64,000 nucleotides of DNA from Pyrus communis (taxonomy: Eukaryota; Streptophyta; Magnoliopsida; Rosales; Rosaceae), in NCBI RefSeq assembly GCF_963583255.1, contig NC_084805.1:1566560-1630559 (forward strand), in the 5' to 3' direction. Below, piece by piece: positions 45,339 through 54,967 of the stretch. Numbering within the stretch: the stretch's first letter is position 1; every line of letters starts with the position of its first letter. The position numbers and the translations under genes were made by a program. Below the pieces are notes generated by a model. The model saw only the letters and a program-made list of their open reading frames with translations, made no database searches and was not told where the DNA came from.

Positions 45339-45869
45339 TTATACTTCGTTTGAAAATCGGCGAGGAGGTTGTCGAAAAGGCTTACACCCCTCCTTGATGC
45401 GTAGCTCATGTTCTACAAGGTTTCGGTCGAGGCCAGGCATTTCATGATAACTCCACGCAAAGCAATCTTTAAACTCATGGAGTAGCTTACAGAGTTCGAC
45501 CTTCATGGACGGTGGGAGTAACGCACTAATAAATAATGTTCGAGGATCCTCGGCCGTGCCTACGTTAACTTCCTCTAACGGGTCCTTGACTTGAGGTCGA
45601 TGGTCTTCGAGTTCGGCCGGCGCAGCCTGAACTTTATCGAACGATAGAACGGGGCCGTTATCTGCTTCGGCCAGAAATTCGATCAAATTGATGCCAGAAT
45701 GTGGTTGCTTGGTAATGGCGTACCAATGGGCCAGCAGACGTTCCATTGTAGACGAAACCGCGGCCTGACGCCGTTCTTGCGTGGTGTGCTCAATCATCGG
45801 CACTGATGACCAAGTTCGCCAAGCCAAGTCTCGCCGAATCCTGTTGGACAGTCTCGGCGCCGACCTCAA
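45339..45869 (-). CDS. Protease-RT linker and RT N-terminus (pol, first segment)
   Basis: The 176-codon frame overlaps the end of the gag-protease frame by 80 bases in a different frame, then continues in the same frame as the RT segment. It includes CKLLHEFKDCFAWSYHEMPG, which is typical of the start of gypsy RT. It ends at an in-frame TAA (45,339-45,341) about 24 codons upstream of the next segment. The overlap could reflect programmed frameshifting between gag-pro and pol, or an old indel. Confidence 0.85.
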   Translation of the reverse strand: MRSAPRLSNRIRRDLAWRTWSSVPMIEHTTQERRQAAVSSTMERLLAHWYAITKQPHSGINLIEFLAEADNGPVLSFDKVQAAPAELEDHRPQVKDPLEEVNVGTAEDPRTLFISALLPPSMKVELCKLLHEFKDCFAWSYHEMPGLDRNLVEHELRIKEGCKPFRQPPRRFSNEV

Positions 45870-48800
45870 TCACTTTTTGTACCGAAATTCTCGTCGGCCG
45901 CCCATCCTCGTTAAGGCCTTGGAGGGTGATGTAGCCGACGTGATCATCATAATAGCGAGCCTGAATCATGTTGGTTTCAAATGGTTGGTTATCGGCTGGG
46001 TGGACTACGACCGATTTGCCATCCCAAAAGATGAGGACTTGGTATAGTGAGGAAGGAATGCAACTGGTTTGGTGGATCCAGTCGCGGCCAAGTAATGCGT
46101 TATAATCGGTCTTGGAATCAATGATAAAGAATGTCGTCATGTGTTGACGGCCGGCAATGCTAACTTCCAACGGGAGCACCCCTTTGGTCTGAGATTTGTC
46201 ACCAACAAAGCTGCTCATAGTGATTCCTGATGGAATGAGTTCATTATCAGAACGACGTAAAGCCTTCATGACGGATATCGGCATAATGTTGACTGTGGCT
46301 CCACAGTCGACAAACACTTTAGAAATGGGAAATCCTTCGATGTGGGCTGTGACGTACAACGGCTTCAGGTGTTGGAGATTAACCGAGGGGGAGCGGGGAA
46401 ATAGCTCGGCCAAAACGGCTTTAAGGTTGTCCCCGCTCTGGTTTTCTCTATCGTCGTCGTTTGCGACGAAGTCTACTTGTGTTGCTTCCTCGGCAACTAC
46501 GTCCCCGTCCAAGAAACTTGACTGGTGGGTACTCGGTTGGAATTCAGCCGGTAGGACGTGGACCATACTGATCTCCATATGTTCGAGGACCGAAGGGCCC
46601 ATGGGGTCATGGTCGTCGTCTTCCGGAGAACTATCCTCTGTAGCAGTCGTCGGAAAATCTTCGATCAAACTTTTGAGTTCCTCGGTAAAAGCCGGTATCC
46701 GAGACGTGGGAACCAAATCGAGTGCGGGTGAGCCATTTCCTTCGGCGATGTGTACTGCCGAAGATTTTCGTTGGTCCTTTGTTACACGGGCTCGTTCTTC
46801 ATATGCAATACGGGCGTTTCTTGTGTCTAAATAGGTATCCAATCGTGCTATCCGTTTTTCCTCGTCGGCCGTGAGGCCGAAGAGCGATACAGCCGAGAAG
46901 ACTTCGAAATGATATCGTAAGTGCTGAAGGTCTTCGAGCGAAAAGGGTAATTCGGCGGCGTCGATATCTGTATAAGGATCGACCTCAAAACCAAGGACCC
47001 GAGCCTCCCGGATATGTTGAAACCTAGCTTTAATGGCTGGATCAGAAGTTTTCTGGATAATTTGCTCGGCATCAGGGCAAGTTAGCGCCAAGTCGAGGGC
47101 TTCCTGACATGCCTTGGGGAGTCCGTACAAGTCATTTGCGGAGTACTTCTTATGAAATTCTCGCATGTATTCCATGGATGCACCGAGGAACGGAGGGTGT
47201 AAGTTGCGCCGTATTTTGATAAGCGGCTCGCGCGGTGGTAACGGAGAAAGTTTCCTTTTGGCCTCTTTTGTAAAGTACTCTAGACGAGCTCTCGTTTCCC
47301 CAGGCCGGAGAAGGATCTTAATACGTTTCTCAGCCTCCTCAATGGTGGTTTCGAAATCAGCCTCCGCTACTTTCTTCCCTTCGGCTAACTCGGTCATGAT
47401 AGTCGGGGTTGGCCGTTCGCTACTATCTTCCACGGCCTGTTTTGGTTGCCATTGATTGGCCGGGCTGGCCTGCGCTCCTCGTCGCCGAGCCATGCAATCT
47501 ATCCGTTGACGACGACGTTTTTGGGATTTGGACAGTGCCGTATACAAACCAGTCGGAGAATTGTAACTGTACCAGCGTTGATCCGATGTCCTTGGTGGTT
47601 TGAAAGTTTTGCGATTGGCCGGTGAGGCCGAACTATTAGCATTGCGCGAGTAATAATCCTCATTGTAGAAAGGTGCGTCGAAATCCAGACGCCGCCTGAC
47701 CGAGGTCTGGTCTTTCGGCCGTACTTGTGGGCCGAGTCGATCAAACACTTGATGCCGTGGACTTAACCCTGTCGACGATGTTGTAGGGGCCGCAGGTGGT
47801 GTTGAAGATATCTTCCTTCCAGGCTCCACTGGTGTTTTACAATGGTCACATAACACCTTCGATCCACAAGTTCCGTCGGATTTTGACCTTGTCATCGGCT
47901 CATCGGCGGGTTGCGCCGATTGTTCCGTTGGTGGTGCATTTGAAAAGATATCAAGCTTTAGTCTTGTTTGACCATTTGGTCGACGGATATGCTGCACCGG
48001 GACATATTCGGCCTTCCCTTTGTTTTTGGGAAGGTGAGCATCCACCATACCAATCGTTGTTGAAGGGAAAGGATTAACGTCGACCGCCATCTTTTCCGGA
48101 AATTTCAACTTTCCTTTTTCAATCCAGCTTTGAATTGTGTCCCGGAACACAACACAATTATTGGTTGCATGCTTATTAGAATTATGATATTTGCAGTATA
48201 TCTTTCCTTTTAATTCATCGGCCTTAGGGATAGTATGCCCCGGCCGAAGCTTGATGATTTTTGCTGCCAATAATTGATCGAAAATTGCGTCAGCTTTGGT
48301 GATATCAAAAGTGTATACTTTTGATGACTTAGCCGTTTCCTCGGCGGTCAAACGTGTTTTGGCGTCTTTGGTATTTACTTGTGCCAAAGCCTTGCAAACA
48401 TAGGGTTTGTCTATTATTATCTCGGCTGCATCCACGCTAGCGTACTGAGGGTCTTCACTTTCGGCCGATGCATAGCTCACCGTGGGGTTCTTATACAACG
48501 TCCCCCGGGATGGTGACTTTGATATCTTCTCTTCTCGGAGCAGATACTCATATTGTTCGACGTGTTGAGCAAGTTCGTACATATCTCGAATATTTGCCCC
48601 CAGAAACTTCTTTTTGTATTCCACGTCTAATCCGTTGAGGGCGATCCTGACGAATTCGACTTCGGGGAGTGGCACTCGGCACCAATTCCTGGCCGATTTA
48701 AACCTTGTTAGGTATTCCATTGGAGATTCATCAGATGCTTGAGCCATCCTGGCCAAGGAGGATACGGACATCTCCATCCCTGGCCGATAAAATTGTTCAT

Positions 48801-49374
48801 GGAACTTTTCGACCAACTCTTCCCAACTCTGCACGGAGTTGGGTGGAAGATTAATGTACCAGGCGAAAGCTGAGCCTGTCAGTGAAAAGTTAAACAGTCG
48901 TAGTTTGTAAAAATCACTATTGACGTCCCCACACTGCGCTGTGAACCGAGCCACATGTTCTAGTGAGGATAATGATGATTCCCCGGCGAAGAGGCTGAAA
49001 TCGGGGATCTTAAATCCTCGTGGGTATTCAAACCTTTCCACATAAGCCGGGTACGGGTGAATGAATTTTGGAAACTTCGGCCCTTTTTTTAGGGCCGAAT
49101 CAATCATTCTCTGGACTTCGGTCACGTTTATGGAGGCGACTTCTTCTCCCTGGCTTGGTCCCTCGGCTCTATTCCCTGGTCCTCTTCTTTCTAAGGGGAC
49201 TGGTTGTGGCCGAGCGGACCCTCTCTCGGCTGGTATGGGCACATTCGTCGGGAGCTGCCGCGGTTGGCCGACCTGGCCATCTTCGAAAGCTTTACTGACT
49301 AGTAGTTCAAGCATTCTGGTCTGTGTATCGCTATTACTACGTATTGCGATATTGTTCATCTTCTGACCAATCAT
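45790..49374 (-). CDS. Gag and aspartic protease polyprotein
   Basis: The 1,194-codon frame contains a gag capsid-like domain (about 110-280: PRGFKIPDFSLFAGE, FNFSLTGSAFAWY, WEELVEKFHEQFY, MEYLTRFKSAR), a zinc-knuckle-like CKYHNSNKHATNNC near 390-410, and a long linker. Near residue 1020-1030 is a retropepsin-like active site, VFVDCGATVNIMP, where Asp-Cys-Gly replaces the more common Asp-Ser/Thr-Gly. Gag packages the RNA in virus-like particles and the protease cuts the polyprotein. The N-terminus is affected by a 19-bp tandem duplication (about 49,353-49,390). The native start lies in the frame beginning at 49,723. Confidence 0.9.
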   Translation of the reverse strand: MIGQKMNNIAIRSNSDTQTRMLELLVSKAFEDGQVGQPRQLPTNVPIPAERGSARPQPVPLERRGPGNRAEGPSQGEEVASINVTEVQRMIDSALKKGPKFPKFIHPYPAYVERFEYPRGFKIPDFSLFAGESSLSSLEHVARFTAQCGDVNSDFYKLRLFNFSLTGSAFAWYINLPPNSVQSWEELVEKFHEQFYRPGMEMSVSSLARMAQASDESPMEYLTRFKSARNWCRVPLPEVEFVRIALNGLDVEYKKKFLGANIRDMYELAQHVEQYEYLLREEKISKSPSRGTLYKNPTVSYASAESEDPQYASVDAAEIIIDKPYVCKALAQVNTKDAKTRLTAEETAKSSKVYTFDITKADAIFDQLLAAKIIKLRPGHTIPKADELKGKIYCKYHNSNKHATNNCVVFRDTIQSWIEKGKLKFPEKMAVDVNPFPSTTIGMVDAHLPKNKGKAEYVPVQHIRRPNGQTRLKLDIFSNAPPTEQSAQPADEPMTRSKSDGTCGSKVLCDHCKTPVEPGRKISSTPPAAPTTSSTGLSPRHQVFDRLGPQVRPKDQTSVRRRLDFDAPFYNEDYYSRNANSSASPANRKTFKPPRTSDQRWYSYNSPTGLYTALSKSQKRRRQRIDCMARRRGAQASPANQWQPKQAVEDSSERPTPTIMTELAEGKKVAEADFETTIEEAEKRIKILLRPGETRARLEYFTKEAKRKLSPLPPREPLIKIRRNLHPPFLGASMEYMREFHKKYSANDLYGLPKACQEALDLALTCPDAEQIIQKTSDPAIKARFQHIREARVLGFEVDPYTDIDAAELPFSLEDLQHLRYHFEVFSAVSLFGLTADEEKRIARLDTYLDTRNARIAYEERARVTKDQRKSSAVHIAEGNGSPALDLVPTSRIPAFTEELKSLIEDFPTTATEDSSPEDDDHDPMGPSVLEHMEISMVHVLPAEFQPSTHQSSFLDGDVVAEEATQVDFVANDDDRENQSGDNLKAVLAELFPRSPSVNLQHLKPLYVTAHIEGFPISKVFVDCGATVNIMPISVMKALRRSDNELIPSGITMSSFVGDKSQTKGVLPLEVSIAGRQHMTTFFIIDSKTDYNALLGRDWIHQTSCIPSSLYQVLIFWDGKSVVVHPADNQPFETNMIQARYYDDHVGYITLQGLNEDGRPTRISVQKVIEVGAETVQQDSARLGLANLVISADD

Positions 49375-49723
49375 TCATCTTCTGACCAATCGACTGCTCG
49401 ACCTGACGATATTGTTCATCCAGTCGTCTCCGAAGGAATGTCCTAGTTGGTGGATCGGAACCTTCTCCACCATCGTCATCACAATCTTCTACAATCCCTT
49501 CCATGAACATTCCAGCTGTTTGATTCGGGACTGTGGGGTTGTAAGGTTGTCCGCCGAGACAGACTTCACTCTCCCGGCGTGTTATACTAGTGGCCTCGGG
49601 CGGCGCAATTATGATCGGATTTTTTGTAGAATGCAAATCCTGCCCAAGGCCTTGCACTGGCAAGTCAGTTGTTGACTTTCCCATGGTTGTTTTCTGCTTC
49701 GTAGACCGTGTCTCAATGGTCAT
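49337..49723 (-). CDS. Gag N-terminal segment, frame broken by a 19-bp duplication
   Basis: This 128-codon frame starts soon after the primer-binding site and ends at a stop created after the repeated unit ttcatcttctgaccaatca. Its tail reads QSIGQKMND and the following gag frame begins MIGQKMNN, so the same peptide is encoded on both sides of the duplication in two frames. It is the natural N-terminus of gag, separated by the indel. The Asp/Glu-rich stretch (VEDCDDDGGEG) is the only feature of note. Confidence 0.8.
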   Translation of the reverse strand: MTIETRSTKQKTTMGKSTTDLPVQGLGQDLHSTKNPIIIAPPEATSITRRESEVCLGGQPYNPTVPNQTAGMFMEGIVEDCDDDGGEGSDPPTRTFLRRRLDEQYRQVEQSIGQKMNDWSEDEQYRNT

Positions 49724-49746
49724 GAACTCCGAAGGTTTAGCACAAT

Positions 49747-49765
49747 GGTCCCATCGGGCGTGCCA
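49747..49765 (-). promoter_or_regulatory. Primer-binding site of the Tat element
   Basis: Four bases inside the 5' LTR the minus strand reads TGGCACGCCCGATGGGACC, beginning with TGG as expected for pairing with the CCA end of a tRNA. The tRNA species is not identified here. Confidence 0.75.
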
Positions 49766-49768
49766 AAA

Positions 49769-50893
49769 TGTTGATCCTAAAAATTACAAAACCTACGTGG
49801 CGCGCAGGCCGAGTAACTAATAAGCTAACTACGTCCTTCGGTCGAATGCGGGGCGTGCCAACTCGTCGGCCGAGCCTGGCCGAGGAGTAAAATCTGTTGA
49901 TGTAGCTTTGAGCGCGTTGCTGACTTCTTTTAACTTGCGATTGCGACCGAGGAAGGAACACTCTCGGTCTCTGGGTTCTACAGCCTGAAGACAAGGCTGC
50001 TACTTCTGCGGAGTTCACAAATCGTCCGAGCCCGATTCGGTCACTGTGATTATATTCGTGAGAGTATAAGCACGTTGAATCGAGACCAAGGTGTATGGGC
50101 ACAGGTACTCGAACGTGATATATGTCTTGATGGTAAACGTAGTTCGGCCGTCGGAATGCCGAACCCTGAAACTCACCTGTGAGTATCCAATCATAAAACC
50201 ACTCGGCAACCAGTACGCCGAGCAATGTAATTCGTAACACCTAACTATGCCGAGAAAGCTTAGTAAGGTGACCTCTGCCAACAAAGGTTCGAAAACCTTC
50301 CTCGACCGAGACTTGGATAGATAATCGGTCGGCCTCGACGCAGTGCTGTTTATCCAAACTGAAGATGCTTCTTGGTCGGCTGATTCTGCGGCAGCAGTGC
50401 TGTTTATCCAAACTGAAGGTGCTCGCCGGTTGCTTCCACAGTGCTGTTTATCCAAACTGAAGGTGTGTCGGCAGGAAAAAGAAAAGGAAAAATCTCAAGG
50501 TGATTGAGAGGTTTTGCGCAGGGCAATTGTATGCTGAGTTGAAGGTCCCCTGAATGTTGCATGATCTCGTGTATTTATAGTACCCCATTCCTTGAAACCT
50601 CCTCTGATTTGGATTGGGAGTCTTTGTCCCATTTCGATTCTGGTTCGAACAAACCTACTCCCACTGGGATTCTGAATCTTCCTCCCTTTGAGGCTTTATT
50701 TCTTGCTGGTCGAGAATCCTGGTCGCACCAGGATTTCCTCAATCCTTCCTATTTATCTGGACCTCTTGAGATAGGATTCGGCTGACCCTGCCAGCTGGCC
50801 CGGGTTTTATTATCCGGCCCATAGCATCTGTTATTACCTTGGGCCGAACACATATGACTGCTCGGCCTGCCCAAGATATTTTGGGCCCAAACA
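49769..50893 (-). repeat. 5' LTR of the Tat element
   Basis: 1,125 bp, two differences from the other LTR by eye. It carries the same minus-strand TATA box at about 50,572-50,580, which would drive the gag-pol transcript leftward. TG...CA ends, followed on the right by the gtacc target-site duplication. Confidence 0.95.
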
Positions 50894-51584
50894 GTACCAA
50901 ATGTTGAAAACCACGAAACTTGATGGTAGTAAACTAAGATTTACCCTTAAATAAAATACGATTCTAAAAATTATTTAAAATGAGACAAGTTGGTTTTGTT
51001 TGGTATTTTTGCAGACACATTCTGCATACACATTTTTTTTTCATAAAAAAATGAGACAAAATAAAAAATCTAATATGATTAAAAATTTTACACATGCCCT
51101 CCTAAATTCTTTACATTTTTTTAATTAAAATTTTGTTTCTTATCTAATATAATTTAATTTTTCAAACATCATGTTTATGCTGTTAGTTTTGATTAAGTAA
51201 AGGTATTTTTTAAATTAATGAAAATTTTGAAAAAGGGGTTTGGGCTTTTTATGTATTGACCTTAAGCTTTTTTGTTGAACTATATAGATGCCTTTTTATT
51301 TATTTTATTTATTTTTTATTTTTTATTTTATATATATATAAAGTCTTATTGTTTATAGTTGAATTGACTTTTTTTTTTCTCCATATGAAAAACAATTCTT
51401 ATTTAAAATTTTCTCATTTGTTTTGATAAAATTCTTACTTTATACCTCAACTTACAGTCAACAGAAAGTATCATAAGTGCAATACATGACATAAATCGAG
51501 AACATTAGCAACTATTATTAGAGTTCAGGAACGAAAATCAAACTGACTAATGCTACAATTTAACTCAAATATTATTACTCTAAA
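50894..51584. other. Remainder of the interrupted Mutator-like end, then intergenic DNA
   Basis: The first 50 bases continue the Mutator-like terminal sequence split by the retrotransposon. The rest is AT-rich DNA with no gene. Confidence 0.5.
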
Positions 51585-51722
51585 CTTTTTTATTTGATAC
51601 AACGATATATTTACATTATGGCGGTGCGAGTATAAATTGGTTGTGAACTCTTCGTTTCCAAGATTTGAACCTAAGACTTATTAATTATAAGTGAAAAAGA
51701 ATGCTATTAGACCATATTCCTA
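51585..51722 (-). mobile_element. Putative tRNA-derived SINE
   Basis: On the minus strand a B-box-like AGGTTCAAATCTTG (about 51,659-51,672) follows an A-box-like TATGGTCTAATAGC (about 51,704-51,718), and the element ends in an A-rich tail near 51,585. No target-site duplication was seen. Confidence 0.45.
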
Positions 51723-51759
51723 AATGTCTACTGCTGCTCCAAACTTTACTAATTAAAAT

Positions 51760-51963
51760 ATGCAAGTTCGAACCTCTAATTTTGTAGTGGATGCTTTAGC
51801 TGATTTTACCAACTCCCTTCCTTCTGAAAGTATTTGGTTCAATAGTGTTCAGATTGGTGTGAGAAATGCCTTACATTTTGATAATTTTTGTACAGGTTGC
51901 CCTAGGTGCTATGTAATTAATCCTCTGCCTTCTCAAAATATAAAGTTCGAACGTAAAACATAA
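51760..51963 (+). pseudogene. LINE RNase H C-terminal remnant
   Basis: The 67-codon frame reads NFVVDALADFTNSLPSESIW followed by a spaced Leu/Phe-rich end (ALHFDNF) and CPRCYVI. This resembles the C-terminal part of the RNase H domain of plant non-LTR retrotransposons, where N-F-V-A-D-x-L-A, a Trp and a final GxPR motif are common. Nothing upstream continues the protein. I call it a remnant from motif resemblance only. Confidence 0.45.
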
Positions 51964-52673
51964 TGATTTGAAGACGAAAGCCTTTTTCATCATGACAATT
52001 CACCTGATGCCGAGTGTTTATCTAGGAAAGTAAAGTGTCAATTTAGTTCTTGAAGTACCATCTTAATGGAAATTAGGCTTCTGAATTATTTTTTAGGTAA
52101 AGTAAGTTTCTAAATTCATTAAAAATTGCTAATTTCATCTCTACTATTAAATTCAAAGTTATTTTATCCAATTCGTCAATTTAAGTCACTTGATACACCT
52201 TAAAATGTATTACCGACCTTATTACACATATAAGCCCTTAACATTTTATATAGGTTGCAAATCTAACGTCTAATTTATCCTCCAAAATTAACTTCATACA
52301 CTATTTCTTCATAAAAAATTACCAATCTACCTTTCAATGTGTATCACAAACAAGTAACGTAACTTAAATTGATGGAAAATCAAAAATAATAGCTTCGAAT
52401 CTAATATTAAAGATGTAATTAACATATTTTTATAATTGAAGAACTGATTTTTCTGAAAAAATAATTTAAACATCTAATTTTCACTCAAATAATAATTTAA
52501 TTACTAGATTGACAGTTCAGGCTAGCAAGTCTCTTATTACGACAACCAATACGTGCGTCTGTCTCCCACGCAGGCCCAGTCCATCCTTTGAATCAACTGC
52601 GTCTCTCTGTTTTCACTCTTCGATCTGTGCATTTCTTCTGGTTACAGTGTTCCGCCGGCCCACCGCGGAAACC
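51964..52673. other. Intergenic and 5' flank of the F-box gene
   Basis: AT-rich sequence with no gene. The last 170 bases are C/T-rich and probably belong to the F-box promoter and leader. An in-frame ATG exists at 52,509 but the conserved F-box starts at 52,674. Confidence 0.5.
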
Positions 52674-53759
52674 ATGGATGCTCTCCCGCAGGACACGCTC
52701 CACCAGATCTTCTCGAGCCTTCCCCTCCGGCAGATCATGATCTGCCGCTCACTCTCCAAGTTCTTCAACCAACTCCTCACCTCACCCTCCTTTGTCCACA
52801 TCATCTCCACCCAATCTCCGCCCCTCAACCTCCTCGCCCTCCGCCCTCCCCACCACCACCACCAGCGCCACGTGTCCTCCTCATCCTGCCTCCACGTCTT
52901 CGACCCTGACCTCAACCAATGGCTCAGATTCGCCCTTGATTTCCTCCCCTTCCGCTCACCACACCCCGTCGCCTCCTCTCTCGGCCTCGTCTACCTCTGG
53001 GGCGACTCGCCCGACCCGCCCGAGTCATCCAAGTCCCTCATCGTCTGCAACCCTCTGACTCGTCAGTTCCGGGTCCTCCCTCAGCTCGGCTCGGCCTGGT
53101 CGCGCCACGGCTCGGTCCTCGTTGACTCCCAAACTCGAGTCATGGTCCTCACCGAGCTCGCCGCGCTCTACTTCTCCGGTTCTAACCAGTGGCTCAAGTT
53201 CTCATCGAACCTCCTGTCAAAACCCAGAAGTCCAATCTTGGTGTTCGACTCGGTTTATGCCCTCTGCGATGTGGGTTCGCCGTGGAGGAGTGAATGGAAG
53301 CTGTTCCACTGCACAATTTCGAAGCTCAAGACCTCGCAGACTTGGACTCGGCTCGAAAAGCACGAGTGGGGGGACGTCTTCGACATCCTGAAAAGACCCC
53401 GTTTAGTTCGCGGAAATGGGAACAATGTGCTGATGGTTGGAGGGTTGAAGTCGTCTTTCTCGCTGAACACTTCGTGTTCGACGATTCTGATTCTGAGGCT
53501 GGACTTGGATAGCTTGGAGTGGGACGAGGCGGGCCGAATGCCGGTGGAGATGTTCAAGTGCTTTCAAGAGTCGAGCAAGTTCAAGGTGTTTGGTGGCGGC
53601 GATAGGGTCTGTTTTTCTGCAAAGAGAATTGGGAGATTGGCTTTGTGGGACCGTTGTTCCGAGAAAGCTGAGTGGCGGTGGATTGATGGGGTGCCCGGCA
53701 GCGGCGATGGGCTTTCCCGGGGTTTTGTTTTTGAGGCCACGCTCACTGCATTTCCTTGA
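52674..53759 (+). CDS. F-box protein with kelch-like C-terminal region
   Basis: The 361-residue intronless gene begins with an F-box at residues 2-45 (MDALPQDTLHQIFSSLPLRQ, then SLSKFFNQLL), which binds SKP1 in SCF ubiquitin ligases. The rest resembles the F-box/kelch, galactose-oxidase-like family: CNPLTRQFRVLPQ, a kelch-like LVYLWGDS, WKLFHCTISKL, LDLDSLEWDEAGRMP and FKCFQESSKFKVFGGGDRVC. The C-terminal half presumably recruits the substrate, which is unknown. The start at 52,674 has a strong context (accatgg) and puts the F-box at the N-terminus. An in-frame ATG 55 codons upstream would add residues without F-box similarity. High GC in the first half contrasts with the AT-rich flanks. No closer family assignment is attempted. 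Confidence 0.88.
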   Translation: MDALPQDTLHQIFSSLPLRQIMICRSLSKFFNQLLTSPSFVHIISTQSPPLNLLALRPPHHHHQRHVSSSSCLHVFDPDLNQWLRFALDFLPFRSPHPVASSLGLVYLWGDSPDPPESSKSLIVCNPLTRQFRVLPQLGSAWSRHGSVLVDSQTRVMVLTELAALYFSGSNQWLKFSSNLLSKPRSPILVFDSVYALCDVGSPWRSEWKLFHCTISKLKTSQTWTRLEKHEWGDVFDILKRPRLVRGNGNNVLMVGGLKSSFSLNTSCSTILILRLDLDSLEWDEAGRMPVEMFKCFQESSKFKVFGGGDRVCFSAKRIGRLALWDRCSEKAEWRWIDGVPGSGDGLSRGFVFEATLTAFP

Positions 53760-54461
53760 TGGGGTTCAACACAGTGTCAGAGCTTTTGATGCCGAGTAGA
53801 GGTTGGTATTTATCCATTAACGAATCCCAATGTTGTTGTATTAGCGTTGAATTCGTAGAATTTCTTGTGTTTAATGAATTTCTTAATCCAAATCAATAGA
53901 ATATGTTCCAACTAATGCATTGGAATTGCTTTGTTCACTATGTATTCAGTCTCACCCACTACTTGTATGATGCATACAGAGCAGCCGAAAAAAATACAAC
54001 TAAAAGAATACATTTTGTTGTTTTTAAAGTATCGTGCAATGGATTATGATTAAGGATAAAGTTATGCCTCTACATATAACATCTTTGCTGCCACCACCAT
54101 TTTATCCAGAGTCACACTGCTGACCATCGATATCCGTTGTCACACCGCCACCACCTACCACCATTACTACCAACACCACTCTCGTCACAATCACCATCTC
54201 TACCACCACCGCCACCATCTTAATAATATTTGGAAAACATTACTACCAAACATGAAATTATAATACGTTTCCAATGTTTTCATTCTCAAAAGTCATTCTA
54301 GGGTTAAACTACCAGACGCACTTTCAATCATAAAAATGCATAATCCTATTTGCCGTTTTAGTTTTACAAAACATTTTCAAAATTCGTTTTGTAAAACGTT
54401 ACCAGACGAACCCTAAATTACTAGGGAACTACTGCAACCGTTAAATTCTCACTTTCACGTG
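53760..54461. other. 3' flank of the F-box gene and intergenic DNA
   Basis: Probable 3' UTR to about 53,930. At 54,106-54,225 there is a (CCA)n-like low-complexity stretch coding for nothing recognisable. The remainder is AT-rich. Confidence 0.5.
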
Positions 54462-54665
54462 CTTCAGAATTTGAAGACTATGGATTTAAAATTTTATATC
54501 ACTAGAACGAAATCATAATGACAAAGAACTTATACAAAGGTTTCTCCATAACCTAACTGAACATACTGAAAATATGAGAAGTCAAATGAAGCAAAACAAT
54601 ACTTCACTTGAACAAAACACTTTTACTCCATAACTTAACCAATTCATATATTATTCCAATAGCAT
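54462..54665. repeat. Deleted copy of kinase intron sequence
   Basis: The piece 54,462-54,540 matches 21,161-21,240 (shared cagaatttgaag, tatggattta-like and aaatcataatgacaaagaac). The piece 54,571-54,665 matches 22,971-23,065 (shared aatatgagaagtcaaatgaa, gcaaaacaat and ctccataacttaacca). In the kinase gene these pieces flank coding exon 4, about 1.7 kb apart; here they are 30 bp apart in the same order and orientation. Confidence 0.7.
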
Positions 54666-54967
54666 ATTATGCATCTACTCCCCATTCTTTCAAGCCTTGT
54701 ATTTCTATACATGCATCTACTCCCCATTCTCTTTCCATTATGGAATGACTAAAATTTCAGATCTCGCGTAACCCTACAAAATCACTATACGTACACTATT
54801 TGTTAGCAGCCTCCAACAATGGCACGCCTGCAATCATTCTCTCTCTCTCAAGCCTTCTCTTAACACTTAAACCGAAAGAAACACTCTATATCCCATTTTT
54901 GACACCAACAGAAATAAACAAATCACATAGAGGGCAACATAAATTAGGCAGCAACACAATTGCTGCA
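54666..54967. other. Intergenic, nothing recognised
   Basis: A short direct repeat (atgcatctactccccattct at about 54,669 and 54,713) is the only structure seen. The short reading frames are not gene-like. Confidence 0.5.

Larger units (their letters stand above)
37099..50893 (-). mobile_element. Complete Tat-lineage Ty3/gypsy LTR retrotransposon with antisense gene
   Basis: The 13,795-bp element has two 1,125-bp LTRs with TG...CA ends and is flanked by perfect gtacc duplications at 37,094-37,098 and 50,894-50,898. It reads on the minus strand: 5' LTR, primer-binding site, gag, protease, reverse transcriptase, RNase H, second RNase H, integrase, then an antisense gene, polypurine tract and 3' LTR. 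The pol order (integrase last) is Ty3/gypsy. The second RNase H domain after the first is diagnostic of the Tat lineage (Ogre, Retand and relatives), where extra antisense ORFs downstream of pol have been described. By eye the LTRs differ at two sites only, so insertion was recent. The coding part carries two in-frame stops and a 19-bp duplication that shifts the gag frame. Confidence 0.95.

Noticed and set aside
45781..47455. Plus-strand ORFs over gag-protease (up to 212 codons)
   Set aside because: Antisense shadows of the gag-protease frame with no domains or splice logic.
52509..52673. Upstream in-frame ATG of the F-box gene
   Set aside because: The 55 extra residues have no F-box similarity and the ATG at 52,674 has a better context.
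54106..54225. (CCA)n-like stretch that might be a second proline-rich gene
   Set aside because: No start, signal peptide or sustained extensin motif; it is a low-complexity tract.
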